Of a DNA stretch of 43,417 bases, positions 19,480 to 29,519 are shown in pieces. Source of the DNA: Chara braunii (taxonomy: Eukaryota > Streptophyta > Charophyceae > Charales > Characeae); assembly GCA_003427395.1 (NCBI GenBank), contig BFEA01000430.1:81262-124678 (forward strand), read 5' to 3'. Below the pieces are notes generated by a model. The model saw nothing but the letters and a program-made list of their open reading frames with translations, ran no database searches and had not been told where the DNA came from. Each line of letters starts with the position of its first letter. The first letter of the stretch is position 1. The position numbers were made by a program, and so were the translations under genes.

Positions 19480-19655
19480 CTTTGGCAGTCTTCCTTGTCC
19501 CCATGGCTTCTGCACAGGCATCTCTCCGTGCTCCACAATTCGATCAATGTCGAGCTGACCTCTCTGCTTATGGATGGCAGCAGCTTTGACCTGCGGGTAG
19601 GAACCTGACCGTTGTGTGTGAAAGGCAGGAGTCTGGATGCATGAAAGACAGGGTA
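19480..19655 (-). pseudogene. Fragment of a Ty3/gypsy polyprotein C-terminus
   Basis: Minus-strand reading gives HTYPVFHASRLLPFTHNGQV and, after a frame change, LDIDRIVEHGEMPVQKPWG and GRLPKPM. These match the integrase tail of the element at 20831-22945 (IHPVFHASKLAPFS, DIYDIVEHKLMPVPKPPGRG). This is an isolated fragment of a related copy. Confidence 0.75.
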
Positions 19656-19659
19656 AGTG

Positions 19660-19774
19660 TGGAGATATGGCATTCTCGCTGGTAAAGAAAAACCACGCTC
19701 ACCACATGGCATTCTCCGACATACACTACTTCCTTGTCTCAGAATCTCTAATGGGAACCATCAAGGAGGCGGAC
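19660..19774 (+). pseudogene. LINE endonuclease fragment
   Basis: FSLVKKNHAHHMAFSDIHYF and VSESLMGTIKEADIM match the endonuclease domain of the large LINE in this window (FTLVKKNHANHTAFSRIDYF, VSEVMMGAIKEAKVL). Only this piece of the domain is present, and it abuts a LINE C-terminal fragment in the opposite orientation. Confidence 0.85.
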
Positions 19775-20191
19775 ATTATGGCATCGGATCTCCGTCTCCA
19801 TAAGCAGTTTCGTCGTTGCCCAAATCTGTTCACTCGGGTTGCTGGACTTGTCGATGGTCCTGCAGCAACTCTCCTTCTAAATGACCCAAAGTGTAACCTT
19901 CCTGATTATCCCGAACCAGATGCATTCAGATTTAGTAAATTGAGCAGGGATATTAGTCCATAAAAGTAATTGGATCGGGTGTTCGGGAAGGGAGGAGAGA
20001 AAGACGTGGTCCCAGAGTAGTGAGGCTCTCGCCCATAAGTCAGTAGCAAATTTGCAGGTTATCAGACAGTGAATTAGATCTTCCTTTTCGTTGTCTGAAC
20101 AGACCACACATTGTTCTGAACAATTTGGGTCGTTGTTCTTTCTATGGATGTGTAGGCAAGAGTTTACTGAGAGGGCATTGTATGTGATCAA
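19775..20191 (-). pseudogene. LINE C-terminal (zf-RVT) fragment
   Basis: The minus strand encodes CVVCSDNEKEDLIHCLITC, a zf-RVT zinc-binding region, then HPIQLLLWTNIPAQFT, IRKVTLWVI, a stop in place of the Trp of the related LINE, and CCRTIDKSSNPSEQIW. It is collinear with residues of the large LINE's C-terminus. Truncated at both ends. Confidence 0.85.
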
Positions 20192-20206
20192 CCATTAAAG
20201 ACTGCT

Positions 20207-20716
20207 TGTTACGGACTCAGCCAGGGCTCGATCCCTGGTCCGCAGGTTACCACCCGCCAGGCTGCTATTCCATTTTTTTTGAGTCTCTGATCTCCGGTTC
20301 CTGACTGTTGGCGCTCTCTCAAGTTGGCGCCCGTTTTCAAATCCCGCCTCTGGCACTTTCCGATTTCGATACTTGGTGCCATCCGGCATTTCTGGCGCCC
20401 AGCCTCAGACCTTCGATTTTCAGTTCAGCCCCGAGGCAAATTGCACTTCTGCCCTCGGACTCAACTTGAATCCGGTACTTAAGACCGGACTCAAGCTGAG
20501 TTCGGGGATTCAGTTTTCGGCCTCAGTGCGTGTGCTTCAGTGTGACTTGCTGTGACATTGTGTACGGAACCAAGATTGCGACTTTGTGACTTTGCCACTT
20601 TGTGTCTGCGTCCGTCAATTCGTGTCGAGTTCGTGTCGAGTTGAGTGAGTGTGCGTGTACTCTCACTCCCTTCCTCTCTCTTCCCCGACCTCGCTGCTCT
20701 ACCTACAACTCGTCAC
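20207..20716 (+). mobile_element. Probable 5' LTR of an LTR retrotransposon
   Basis: It runs from TGTTACGGACTC to about CACA and is followed within two bases by a tRNA-Met-type primer-binding site. It does not resemble the LTR at 23007, so it is not the partner of the polyprotein remnant downstream. Boundaries are inferred from the primer site and TG..CA ends. Confidence 0.55.
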
Positions 20717-20718
20717 AC

Positions 20719-20730
20719 TGGTATCGGAGC
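20719..20730 (+). promoter_or_regulatory. Primer-binding site (initiator-Met tRNA type)
   Basis: TGGTATCGGAGC, one base from the usual TGGTATCAGAGC, directly after the LTR end. Confidence 0.65.
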
Positions 20731-20830
20731 GGTCTTGCGACCCTCCCCCTCCACCACCACATCGACATCGTCATCACCATCGTCGGCGCCGCCACGTCAT
20801 CGCCATTGCCACAACGAGCGAGATCTTTCA

Positions 20831-22945
20831 TGACTACTTAGATGCTAAAGTGGCCAGCATACGTGACTAGCTCAAACCTCAGTCTGTGACTGCGGTAAGG
20901 TCATTCTTGGGGATTACAGCTAATATCGTCCATTTATGAAAAATTACAGCACGATAGCCTCCCCATTAACTAACCTCACACGCCTTGACACCCCTTGGGA
21001 GTGGACCGAAGAGTGTGCGGCAGCCTTCAAGAGATTGAAGTATGCCCTCACACACTACAAAGTCCTCAAGCTTCTGGATCCTGAACAACCCTTTGTTGTG
21101 ACCACAAATGCCAGCCAATATGGCATAGGCGTGGTCCTTGCGCAGAAGGAGGGGAAAAAGTTGAGGCCGATCGAGTACATGAGCAAAAAGATGCCATTTC
21201 AAAAGTTAGCTAAGTTCACATATGAGCGTGAGCTTTAGGTCCTCTATCGAGTGCTAGTCCATTGGAGGCACTACCTCCTAGGCAGATTCTTTTATGTGAG
21301 ATCTGACCATGCGACGCTGTGCTGGATCAAGACACAGTGTGTGCTCTCCGATGCACTTAAGAGGTGGATTGAAGTCATAGACATGTATGACTAGAAACTC
21401 GACCTTCTAAAGGGGGAGTACAACAAAGTGGTTAACACACTATCGCGCAGGGCAGGCTATCTGGGTGCGCTAGTGACTGAGTTTGGAATAGATGGCGATG
21501 TAAGTCGATCCATGGTTGAAGCCTATCGAGAGGATGCAGTCATGTCTGAGATTATTTGCAAACTGGAAGCTAAAGATGAGGCAATTTCCAATGAGTTTGT
21601 GCTGGTTGACGGCTTGCTGTTTCTTGAGAAGGCTGGGAATAAACGATTGTGCGTCCCGAATAAAGAGTTTTTGCGTAGTTTATTTTTGGGAGTGTCACGA
21701 TGCGACTGGTCATTTTGGCTATAAAAAGACGGCAGCAAACTTAGTGCAGAAATATGAAGCAAAAAAGTACGTAGAAACTTGCCAGGTTTGTGAGCATGAC
21801 AAACCCCGAAAGCAGGCACCGCTTGGGTTGATCAAGCCCTTGCCCATCCCTGCTGGTCCGCGTCAAAGTGTATCCATGGAGTTCATGGATACCCTTGTGA
21901 CCAGCAAGAGTGGTAAACAACACATCTTTGTCATTGTGGACAGATTCACAAAGTATGCTAGACTAATCACTATGCCAGAGACAGCTAGGACTGACCACGT
22001 TATCAAGCTATTTATGGACAACTGGGTACGTGCCTTTGGTCTCCCTAAGTCTATTCTAAGCCACAGGATGTTAGATTTACTAGTGAATTGTGGCAAAGTA
22101 CGGCCCAACAGATGGGTACCCGACTGCAAATGACATCAGGGAACCACCCTGAGTCAAATGGTCAGGCTGAACAGATGAACCGGGTAGTGCAGCACTTGCT
22201 TCGACATTACATTAAACCAAGTCAGGATGACTAGGACAAGAAATTACCCCTCGTCACCAGCCTGTACAATAACGGCGTGCACAACACTACCGGCATGACT
22301 CCCAACCAACTACATCTTGGTTGGAAGCCCAGATCTGCATTAGACTTCTTGTTGCCTGAAAATCAGCCAACTGCAGCCCCTGGCAGCATAGAGTTTGTTG
22401 TCAAGTATGAACAGATGCTACAGCAGGCTGTAGAGCACGTCAAGGAAGCCATGGTTTTATCTGAGAACAAACACAGACGACCATCTGAGTTTCAGGTAGG
22501 TGAACGAGTCTGGGTAAAGTCATCTGAGTTGGGGCAGGAATTAAGAATCTCACGTGAACTGATGCCACAGTACTTTGGCCCCTGGGAAATTCTTGATATA
22601 GTGGGAGATCAACCAGATGGGCCATCATATGTCATTTTCGTCCCTGGACACTTACGCATCCACCCTGTCTTCCATGCATCAAAGTTGGCACCTTTCTCTG
22701 TCACTGATCAGTTCCCCTCCAGGAGACCGATGCTGCCCCCAACCATGGACGGATATGTGGACATTTACGACATCGTTGAGCACAAGCTGATGCCGGTACC
22801 GAAGCCTCCAGGCAGGGGACGCCCTCCGAAACCGCAGAGGCAGTATCGAGCACGTTTCAGACATCACAAGGATCCTAATTTCCTAAAGAAGGTTCACCGG
22901 AGAGGACTTGATGAAGACTGCTCCCCAAGTCATCACAAGCTATGA
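20831..22945 (+). pseudogene. Ty3/gypsy pol remnant (end of RT, RNase H, integrase)
   Basis: It starts inside the reverse transcriptase connection (DAKVASIRD, then SVTAVRSFLGI), continues through RNase H (LDPEQPFVVTTNASQYGIGV, HWRHYLLG, RSDHATLCWI), and runs through an integrase with its zinc-binding region (ATGHFGYKK ... CQVCEHDKPRKQAPLG) and core (MEFMDTL, IVDRFTKYARL, PESNGQAEQMN). It ends in a C-terminal domain (LHLGWKPRSALDF, FQVGERVWVKS, HPVFHASKLAPFS, RGRPPKPQRQYRARF). Gag, protease and most of RT are missing. Stops lie at 20868, 21236, 21392 and 22232, and there are at least three frameshifts. The second catalytic Asp of the integrase core (usual SDRD) is His, next to a one-base deletion. 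No clear chromodomain. It is followed by a polypurine tract and LTR. Confidence 0.92.
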
Positions 22946-22992
22946 ACGAAATTTGAAAGGGAAGTGTAACGATTTCTTAGACTATCGAAGTA

Positions 22993-23006
22993 AAAGGAGG
23001 AGGGAG
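22993..23006 (+). promoter_or_regulatory. Polypurine tract
   Basis: AAAAGGAGGAGGGAG-type purine run ends exactly where the 3' LTR begins with TGTAAGGG. It is the primer for plus-strand DNA synthesis in LTR elements. Confidence 0.8.
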
Positions 23007-24002
23007 TGTAAGGGTTTGATCCCTCGGCATAACCGTATAAGGCCCCCCATCAGGCACGTGCCCGCCCAAGTGAAGGCAGGCCTCTGAACTCGTCAATTTT
23101 TGCAAACCTTGGTCGGCGCCAGACAGTTGCCACACGCCGGTTGGTTACATCCGCCCTGCACGTGAGAATGGGAAATATTTGAGAGCCTTCCAGGTCATTC
23201 TAAACGTGGCCAAAGCAGGGGACATCGCACGTTCGTGCCTGGGTGGTTGGGCATGCCTAACTAATTTGGTCCCAGGCCACTGTCTGAACGGGCCTGGGCG
23301 CAGACACTTGGGTCGAGACTGAAGCTACTGGAAACTCGGTCTCATGTGATGGGGGCAAGGAAAAGCGCCCGCCACTTTCCATATAGGGAAGGGCCGGGTG
23401 CCAGGCACAGCATTCAGGCACTTGCAAGTTTGCAGCAGTGCTGCTGGAGCAAGCGCTCGCGGGCTGCTACTAGCCCAGGGCAAGTTGTCCGCTCACGTGC
23501 AGTCGTGCAGAGGAAAGGCGCTGCTGAGGGCAGCGCCATACCCCAGCTTCCATAGCTGGCTGGTGCTTGGTTGTACAGCAAGGGGTAGTGGTGGCCTTCG
23601 TGCCTGGGGGAGAAGACATGGGTAGAGAAGATGAGGGAGGAGAGATGAGGATGATGATGTGAGGGCACGCACCTGGTCATGACTATATTCTACAAGGGTT
23701 GACATCTTCAAGTACTTCGGTTCTGCTGTTGACGTCAACAGTTGCATTGTCAATTCTTAGTCTGGTAGTAACCGCGTGATCGTACTGTGGGTGCTGAGCG
23801 CCAAGTAGGAGAGAAGGCTCTGGATACTTATGTTGGTGATGGCAAGAGTATGCTCTCATTGACACTCGGATTCAGTGTGCTGGTTCTCCATTGGTGTAAT
23901 ATTGGTGCAATTCTGCTTTCTGGACAGTGTTGGACTTCCTGGCTTTCAATTTGGCTGTCCAATCTGAAATCTGTGATTTCGCCGTTGCTCATTTTCCCTG
24001 CA
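23007..24002 (+). mobile_element. 3' LTR of the Ty3/gypsy element
   Basis: TGTAAGGGTTTGATCCCTCGG to CATTTTCCCTGCA, 996 bp, directly after the polypurine tract. Two further copies stand alone at 10117-11159 and 13962-15396. A TTGACGTCAACAG site at 23727-23739 is also found in copy 2 (TGACGTCAACAGG near 15121) and as a diverged form in copy 1, suggesting a conserved bZIP-type promoter site. Confidence 0.85.
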
Positions 24003-24118
24003 TTTTTTCTTTTACCACACAAAAAGGAACCTATCCAGCCATCCTTCTCACGGTTGATTTCAGATTTATCAGCGTCTCCATATCGGGATGAAGTAGAACC
24101 CCTTCCTGTATGGGCATA

Positions 24119-24469
24119 TTAAACCACCAGCTCACGCACGAGGCTGCCCTCGGACCCTAACTGTGTCTGTATGACGGATCACAAAACAGTGAAGCGTGCC
24201 AGTACTGCTTCAGGGTGCCAGCCTATGGGGCACATTGTTCTGTACCTGGTACAGAGTGTGGGAGCATGTGGCCTCTTTTTTCGTTTATGACTGTTCTTAT
24301 TACTGTCACCGGACTCAAAGCACCAGTACATGCCAGCTTTCGGCCGCGGGCCCCTTTCGGAGGCCGCCCACCGCCGATTCATTTTTTCTACAACGCTCGG
24401 CCTCCTAACTTTTCGCAGAGGCTCAAAACAGGTGCTCCAGTTGCCTGCGGCCATTTACTGGTGGTTTAA
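24119..24469. mobile_element. MITE candidate with 12-bp TIRs and TTAA ends
   Basis: TTAAACCACCAG at 24119-24130 is perfectly inverted as CTGGTGGTTTAA at 24458-24469, bounding 351 bases without coding potential. If the outer TTAA is a target duplication, the element would fit the piggyBac pattern, with TIR ACCACCAG; this is inference. The same end motif occurs near 1240, 1497 and 43102. Confidence 0.55.
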
Positions 24470-24566
24470 GTGACCCCAGTATTGCTATTTATTGTAAATA
24501 CCTCCCTATGTCAGGATTGGGTAATTTACATACCTGCTGCCTCCCTTGGATATGATAGCCATTAAC

Positions 24567-24612
24567 ACTGGAACGACACAGAGAAGATTAGCATGGCCCC
24601 TGTGCAAGGGCG
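24567..24612 (+). pseudogene. U6 snRNA fragment
   Basis: ACTGGAACGACACAGAGAAG, then ATTAGCATGGCCCCTGTGCAAGG, matches the middle of U6 with an intact ACAGAGA box. The 5' stem-loop and 3' half are absent. It is a second, independent U6-derived fragment. Confidence 0.85.
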
Positions 24613-25590
24613 TGGCATTTTCTTTGATGTTTTCTCTCATTTCTTTTTTTCAGCTAGTCCACAGCTGTGCTCGTAGTCGTATCAAAAATGTGTGCACCTT
24701 TCCACAGAAGGTAGAAATATGCTCTCCTTTTTCCCCTTTTGATTTGTTTCACAGATGTCTCTACCTGAACAGAAAGCCTTGTCATTACGTCCGCATTTGG
24801 CCAAACTTGCAGTCTAGACTCTAGACACAGCGATAATGACAGGGCATTCTGTTCGTTTTTGTTTATTCACATAGTGGTTGAACACGTGCTGTTTTTTTTT
24901 TTTTTTTTTTTTTTTTTAACGGAAAGGTCCAGGGTGTAGCAGAGGGTGGTGGCCAGGCCTCAGGAGGTGCCTGTAGAACTCATCCATTGGGAGGTCAGAG
25001 GGATTGTGAGGACCCAGGGCGAGTCATCTCATTATGACACCATTGTATGATGACCTACACTAATGCACAGATCGCAAGTTGTGATTGTGCAGACACTACC
25101 CTAACTCTAATGTCACAGGTGGCGTCCATGCATACGCAGTCATCCCCAATATGTGCCTCATCCCGCAGACTCTATGGGCAGCAAACTTCCCTTCCACTAA
25201 GATGCGATATCCGCCCTCCCCTATCCTCAAGCATGATGCCTCCTACCCCAGGCTCCCCAAGATTCCACAGTCCTGACTAATTCCCCCAATGAGAATTCCC
25301 ATGGACCCCAACCTGGATGAAGCACCACATGCAGGCATCGTGAGATACCTGTGGGATGAGAAGTACCCACTGCAGTACCTACCCCATACTAACACCCAGT
25401 GTGTGCATAGGATTATCCCCCCCGAGATGGGCCCTACTGTAGTCTAAGTTTGCTCCGTGTGGACTCTCGTACAGGTGCCATAGTGATGGGAAACATGGTA
25501 GCTGTACCCAGGCTCGACCATGGCACCCCCACGGACTAGTACATACTGGTGAGACTGACAGATCGGAGGGTCCAAATGGCTACGCTGAGG
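24613..25590. other. Stretch with no recognisable gene
   Basis: Contains a T-run at about 24892-24917. Otherwise no gene, RNA or strong repeat seen. Confidence 0.4.
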
Positions 25591-25599
25591 CATCGACGG

Positions 25600-25673
25600 T
25601 TTCAACAGTTTTGGCAGTTTTTTGGTTATCGACAGTCTAGGCAGTTTTTCGGTTATCGACAGTCTAGGCATTA
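25600..25673. repeat. Short tandem repeat (about 29 bp)
   Basis: GGTTATCGACAGTCTAGGCA occurs twice in succession with TTTTT(C)GG spacers, preceded by a diverged partial copy. Confidence 0.8.
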
Positions 25674-25695
25674 AACCCTCCCCCTTTAATCTACC

Positions 25696-25995
25696 CTAAC
25701 CCCCCCCCCCCCCCCCCCCCCCGCCCCCAAATGGTGGAGCCAAGATAAGACCCTGATCTTCAGACCCCCTAAGACTTAGCACTCAAGCAGCCCTCCCTAT
25801 GGTCCTATCCAACATACTACAACCATGGACCTAGTCCCCTTGGGCTACCCTAACCTATCCTACCCCCCCGCCCCAAATGGTGGAGCCAAGATAAGACCCT
25901 GATCCTCAGAACCCCTAAGACTAAGCACTCAAGCAGGCCTCCCAATGGTCCTATCCAGCATACTACAACCATGGACCTAGTCCCCTTGGGCGGTG
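25696..25995. repeat. Tandem duplication, period 146 bp, with C-runs
   Basis: The block AAATGGTGGAGCCAAGATAA to CATGGACCTAGTCCCCTTGG starts at 25729 and again at 25875 with about 95% identity, each preceded by a C-rich run. Confidence 0.92.
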
Positions 25996-26119
25996 CGCAG
26001 GAGGTGTCTGTATAAATCTTACCAAGCGTCGTCCGAGAGAGGGGAGGAGGGGGGGGGGCGGGGGGGGGGATGAATGGCTTGTGCGTTATGAAAGCGCTAA
26101 CTGGTGTACGTGCGCGAGG

Positions 26120-26203
26120 CAATGGAGTTTTGAACCTACAACCTCATACCACAATGCGCATTTCCAACTGGTGCTCTAACCACTGAGCCAACAGCCATTC
26201 ACC
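26120..26203 (-). mobile_element. tRNA-derived SINE or tRNA pseudogene candidate
   Basis: On the minus strand TGGCTCAGTGGTTAGAGC (26173-26190) is an excellent tRNA A-box and D-arm. GGTTCAAAACTCC (26124-26136) is a slightly damaged B-box at normal distance. The anticodon stem does not pair well, so it is not a working tRNA. The flank further downstream on the minus strand is C-rich; upstream lies a duplicated T-rich repeat. Confidence 0.55.
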
Positions 26204-26222
26204 ACGCTGGGCCTCCCACTCC

Positions 26223-26345
26223 CAATGCATGTGTTTTCTTTTTTTTTTGGTTCTTGATTTTGGTCCTCCTTTTGTTTGTTTGTCAATGCATGTGTTTTCT
26301 TTTTTTTTTGGTTCTTGATTTTGGTCCTCCTTTTGTTTGTTTGTT
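26223..26345. repeat. Tandem duplication, period 61 bp
   Basis: CAATGCATGTGTTTTC to TTGTTTGTTTGT occurs at 26223 and 26284, essentially identical. Confidence 0.95.
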
Positions 26346-27358
26346 TGAAATTGTTTCCCATTGTGTTTTCATATTGCCCCTGTTCTATTTCCCCAGTCAG
26401 GAAGGACACCTTGACAGCTAGGAGATCCTTAGCCGCCATCCCGCACTGCCCACGTGCGCCGTTTTAAGATCCCTCACACAGGGCACTACCAGCCCATTCT
26501 CTAAGGCGGAAGTGTCTTGCCGCTTCTCCCAGAAAGACACCGCTTCTGCTTTGGTTGAATCGGTGTCTTAACTCTTTCACCTACTGACTCCACCCCAACC
26601 CAGAACAAGCATAAAGGGACCCAAAAGGAGACAAAAAAATATCATACCAGCTGTGCAGGAAAATTTAAGCAGTTAATTTAACTTTTTACATACCTTCAGA
26701 CTGGATGATATGAATGGTTTCACCGCTGAGTTCTGTGTCTCTGCCAATTCCGCAAAACGTCTGCTGTTGTTTTGCGGGCGAACATCCATCGCAGCCACTC
26801 CAATGAAGTGCCCTTGTGAATTATACACTTCAAAAGCCAAGGAGTACAAACGATTTCAACAAAACTTTAGACTTTTCCCCCCTTCTACTTCAAAAGCCAA
26901 GAAGGACAAGCAATTGGGTAAGGATGGTCTATGTGTGACAATCCCCAGAAGCACTCTTTCCGGTTCAAAACAGCCTATTATAATAGCAATAAACAATGTC
27001 TATAGGTAACCTTCCTCTGGAGATTGCAGCCGTGCATGGGGAGGCCATTCTTTCACTGTACCCGCCTATAGGATACAGGCGACTGTTCAATTCTTGGGAA
27101 GCGGGAACTTTTTGCTTGGGCAAAATAGGGTCTGGGGCAGTTGAAACGGTTTTCACCTTTGCAGTGACGGACGCAGATCCCAGGGTTCAATCCCTAGACC
27201 TTACCTCACCCGTGTACAGTATTAAGTCGACCCTGTGTGTTTTGAACCTGTGACCTGTGTTTGGGTAGCTGAATGTAGTCTGTCATAAGTCTGTGTAACT
27301 GTCGGGTCTTGAACTGTAGAACTGTCGAAGTAGGGGTCATACCTGTGTAGGGGTCATA
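26346..27358. other. Stretch with no recognisable gene
   Basis: A short imperfect direct repeat (ACTTCAAAAGCCAAG at 26828 and 26887) lies inside a plus-strand open frame without known domain. Near 27170-27205 a GGTTCAATCCC sequence looks like a lone B-box, without an A-box. Confidence 0.4.
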
Positions 27359-27447
27359 GTAGTTGCAACTCTGAAAGGTCAAGTCGTAGCTGCTACAGTC
27401 CTGAAAGGTCAAAGCCGTAGCTGCTACAGTCCCGAAAGGCCAAGTCC
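27359..27447. repeat. 31-bp tandem repeats with palindromic GTAGCTGCTAC
   Basis: Units start at 27386 and 27417, with a diverged partial copy at 27359. Each carries GTAGCTGCTAC then a CTGAAAGGTCAA-like block. Confidence 0.85.
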
Positions 27448-28317
27448 ACAGACTTCCGGAAGGTCCGGAAATGGCCTTTCGAGTGTTACTCACGTTAGAC
27501 CAGAGGCAAGTGGGCAAGAGGGTAGTCCAACTTTGCTTAGTCAGCGGTACCCAGTCCCAGTCTCACTTTGTCCAGTCAGCAAGTACCATGTGGGACTGTG
27601 TGCACCCTGGGCCCGGTGGAAAAGGGGCAGACCAGCGACCAACAGAAGCATAAATCAAGAGGCAGCGTCCAGCCATTCATTCATTCTGCGTGATCCATGC
27701 GGAAGCACTGCCCTAGTGTCTTGTGCGAGGTGGTCTGCAGATGCCCGAAGTCAAAGTGGGCTGAGGCCGAGTCGCAGTGGCCCATCCTGGACGCTACCAG
27801 GGTTCGGGCACAGCGCTCCTGGTAGCGCTGCGCCCGGGCACCGACACTCACGCCGAGACTTCGCATCGAATGCAAGCGCGAGGAGGGAACGCATCGAAGC
27901 AAGCAGCGTCCGTGCCATCGCGCGTGAGCAATGCTTCGGGTGAAACTGCGCGCACTGCCCAGAGAATAGGGGGTGGAATACGTCATGAGAGGGAGTGGAA
28001 GGGGGGGTGTTTGATGTTATCTCTTCGTGATGTGTGGGACGCCGGACACAGCCATGACGGGTTCATGGTGTGGAAGGCGGGTTCGCCTATGAGCGAGTTC
28101 TGGAGGGAGGCGAGAGGGATTCTACTCTCAGTCTTATCTAGTCCGACATAAAAGCAGGAGAGTCGCAGGGAAGAAAAGTTTGAGCGCGATGTCAAGGGGG
28201 AAACACGGACATACAACATTCCTGAAAAGAGATGAGCAATTGAAAGTTGGTTGTGGTTTGGTGCACACGGAGGCGGCTTCAATCAACAGAAAGGTTGTCA
28301 AGAAAAGGTCATTGAGA
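27448..28317. other. Stretch with no recognisable gene
   Basis: An inverted repeat CAGCGCT-CCTGGT-AGCGCTG is near 27812. No supported gene. Confidence 0.4.
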
Positions 28318-28419
28318 TCATCATGATCATCACCAGCTTCTGCATCATACGTACGCAAGGCTGGAGGTACATAAATATCAGCAGAACGGGACGCGGATCA
28401 TCAGATTGCTTTTTCATCA

Positions 28420-28489
28420 TTGAGAGCCGCCCGTCATCATCTCAGCGCTGTCATCATCGTCATCACCATCATTGGTTTTATCAGCGCTG

Positions 28490-28521
<32 letters not shown>

Positions 28522-28960
28522 GGCGGTTATCATTATCACCATTGTCCTCATCATTCATCTTCATCATTATCGTCATCATCATCATCGTTATCATTATCAT
28601 CATCAGTATGGAGGCTGGCGCGCTTTTCAACTAATGTGTCATCATCATCAGCAGCAGCAGTAGCACATCACCATCATCATTATGAGCATCTTCATTTGTG
28701 CGTCATCATCATCATCAACATCTTCATCATTATCATCATCATCAACATCTTCATCATCTTCATCATCATCATCATCATCATCTTCATCATCAGCAGCAGC
28801 ATTACTGACATCATCATCATCATTATCATCATCAGTATGAGCATCATCATTGGTGTGTCTTCATCATCATCATCATCATCATCATCATCTTCAACATCAT
28901 CATCATCATCATCATCAATATCGACATCAACAGCATCATTATCATTATTATGATGATGTT
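28420..28960. repeat. Long degenerate (ATC)n microsatellite
   Basis: About 540 bases dominated by CAT/ATC triplets with interruptions. The apparent open frames coding Ser, Ile or His runs are by-products. Confidence 0.97.
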
Positions 28961-29316
28961 TATTATCATCAGTAACAGTTTGTTATCATTAGAATTTGTT
29001 CTTTAAGACATCGTTCGCCTTTCGCATCAGCAGGTGACTGGGTAGTCATCACCATACTCATTATTACTATCTTCAGGTGCTGTTCTTCGTCATCAACAAA
29101 ACCCAAGTGTATGACATTTTGGTGAGGGGGAGAGGGAGACCCCTGCCTTGCAGGGGTTTCATTAGGCGGGTGGTGAAACCTTGGAGGGGGTGAGGGCAGA
29201 TGGTGAGGAATACTCTTTTCTGGGGCTGGGCACAAAATCCCAGCGGGGGCAGATTAGGGTAAAGGGGTAGATAAGGGAATGGAGAGAATGGAGGAATGTT
29301 ACATCTTCGACTCACA
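28961..29316. other. Stretch with no gene
   Basis: Unremarkable sequence between the microsatellite and the stem-loop array. Confidence 0.4.
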
Positions 29317-29519
29317 CGGGTCCTACCGGACCCGACTTAGGGCCGGAGGGACACACCAGGGCCTAAAGGCCCGACCTTTTGGGGTTACAGCCCCTAAAGG
29401 CCTGATTTTGGACCAGCACCCATCGGGTAGGCCCAAACGACACTTCGTTTGGGCCTGGCGGCGCTCTTGAAGCTGCCGCCCGCCGATTGAGGCTGAACCG
29501 TCCATCTGGACGGTCCAGG
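29317..29519. repeat. Array of perfect stem-loops with four-base loops, ending at the assembly gap
   Basis: CGGGTCC-TACC-GGACCCG (29317-29334), GGGCC-TAAA-GGCCC (29359-29372), AGGCCCAAACGA-CACT-TCGTTTGGGCCT (29429-29456) and ACCGTCC-ATCT-GGACGGT (29497-29514), with weaker pairings between. All four best stems have exactly four unpaired bases. Confidence 0.85.

Noticed and set aside
27166-27205. tRNA gene suggested by GGTTCAATCCC
   Set aside because: No A-box at suitable distance and the T-arm stem has mismatches.
28420-28953. Open frames rich in Ser, Ile or His in the ATC repeat
   Set aside because: Simple translation of a microsatellite in different frames.
28420-28960. CRISPR-like regular repeat array
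   Set aside because: Triplet microsatellite without spacers, in a eukaryotic nuclear context.
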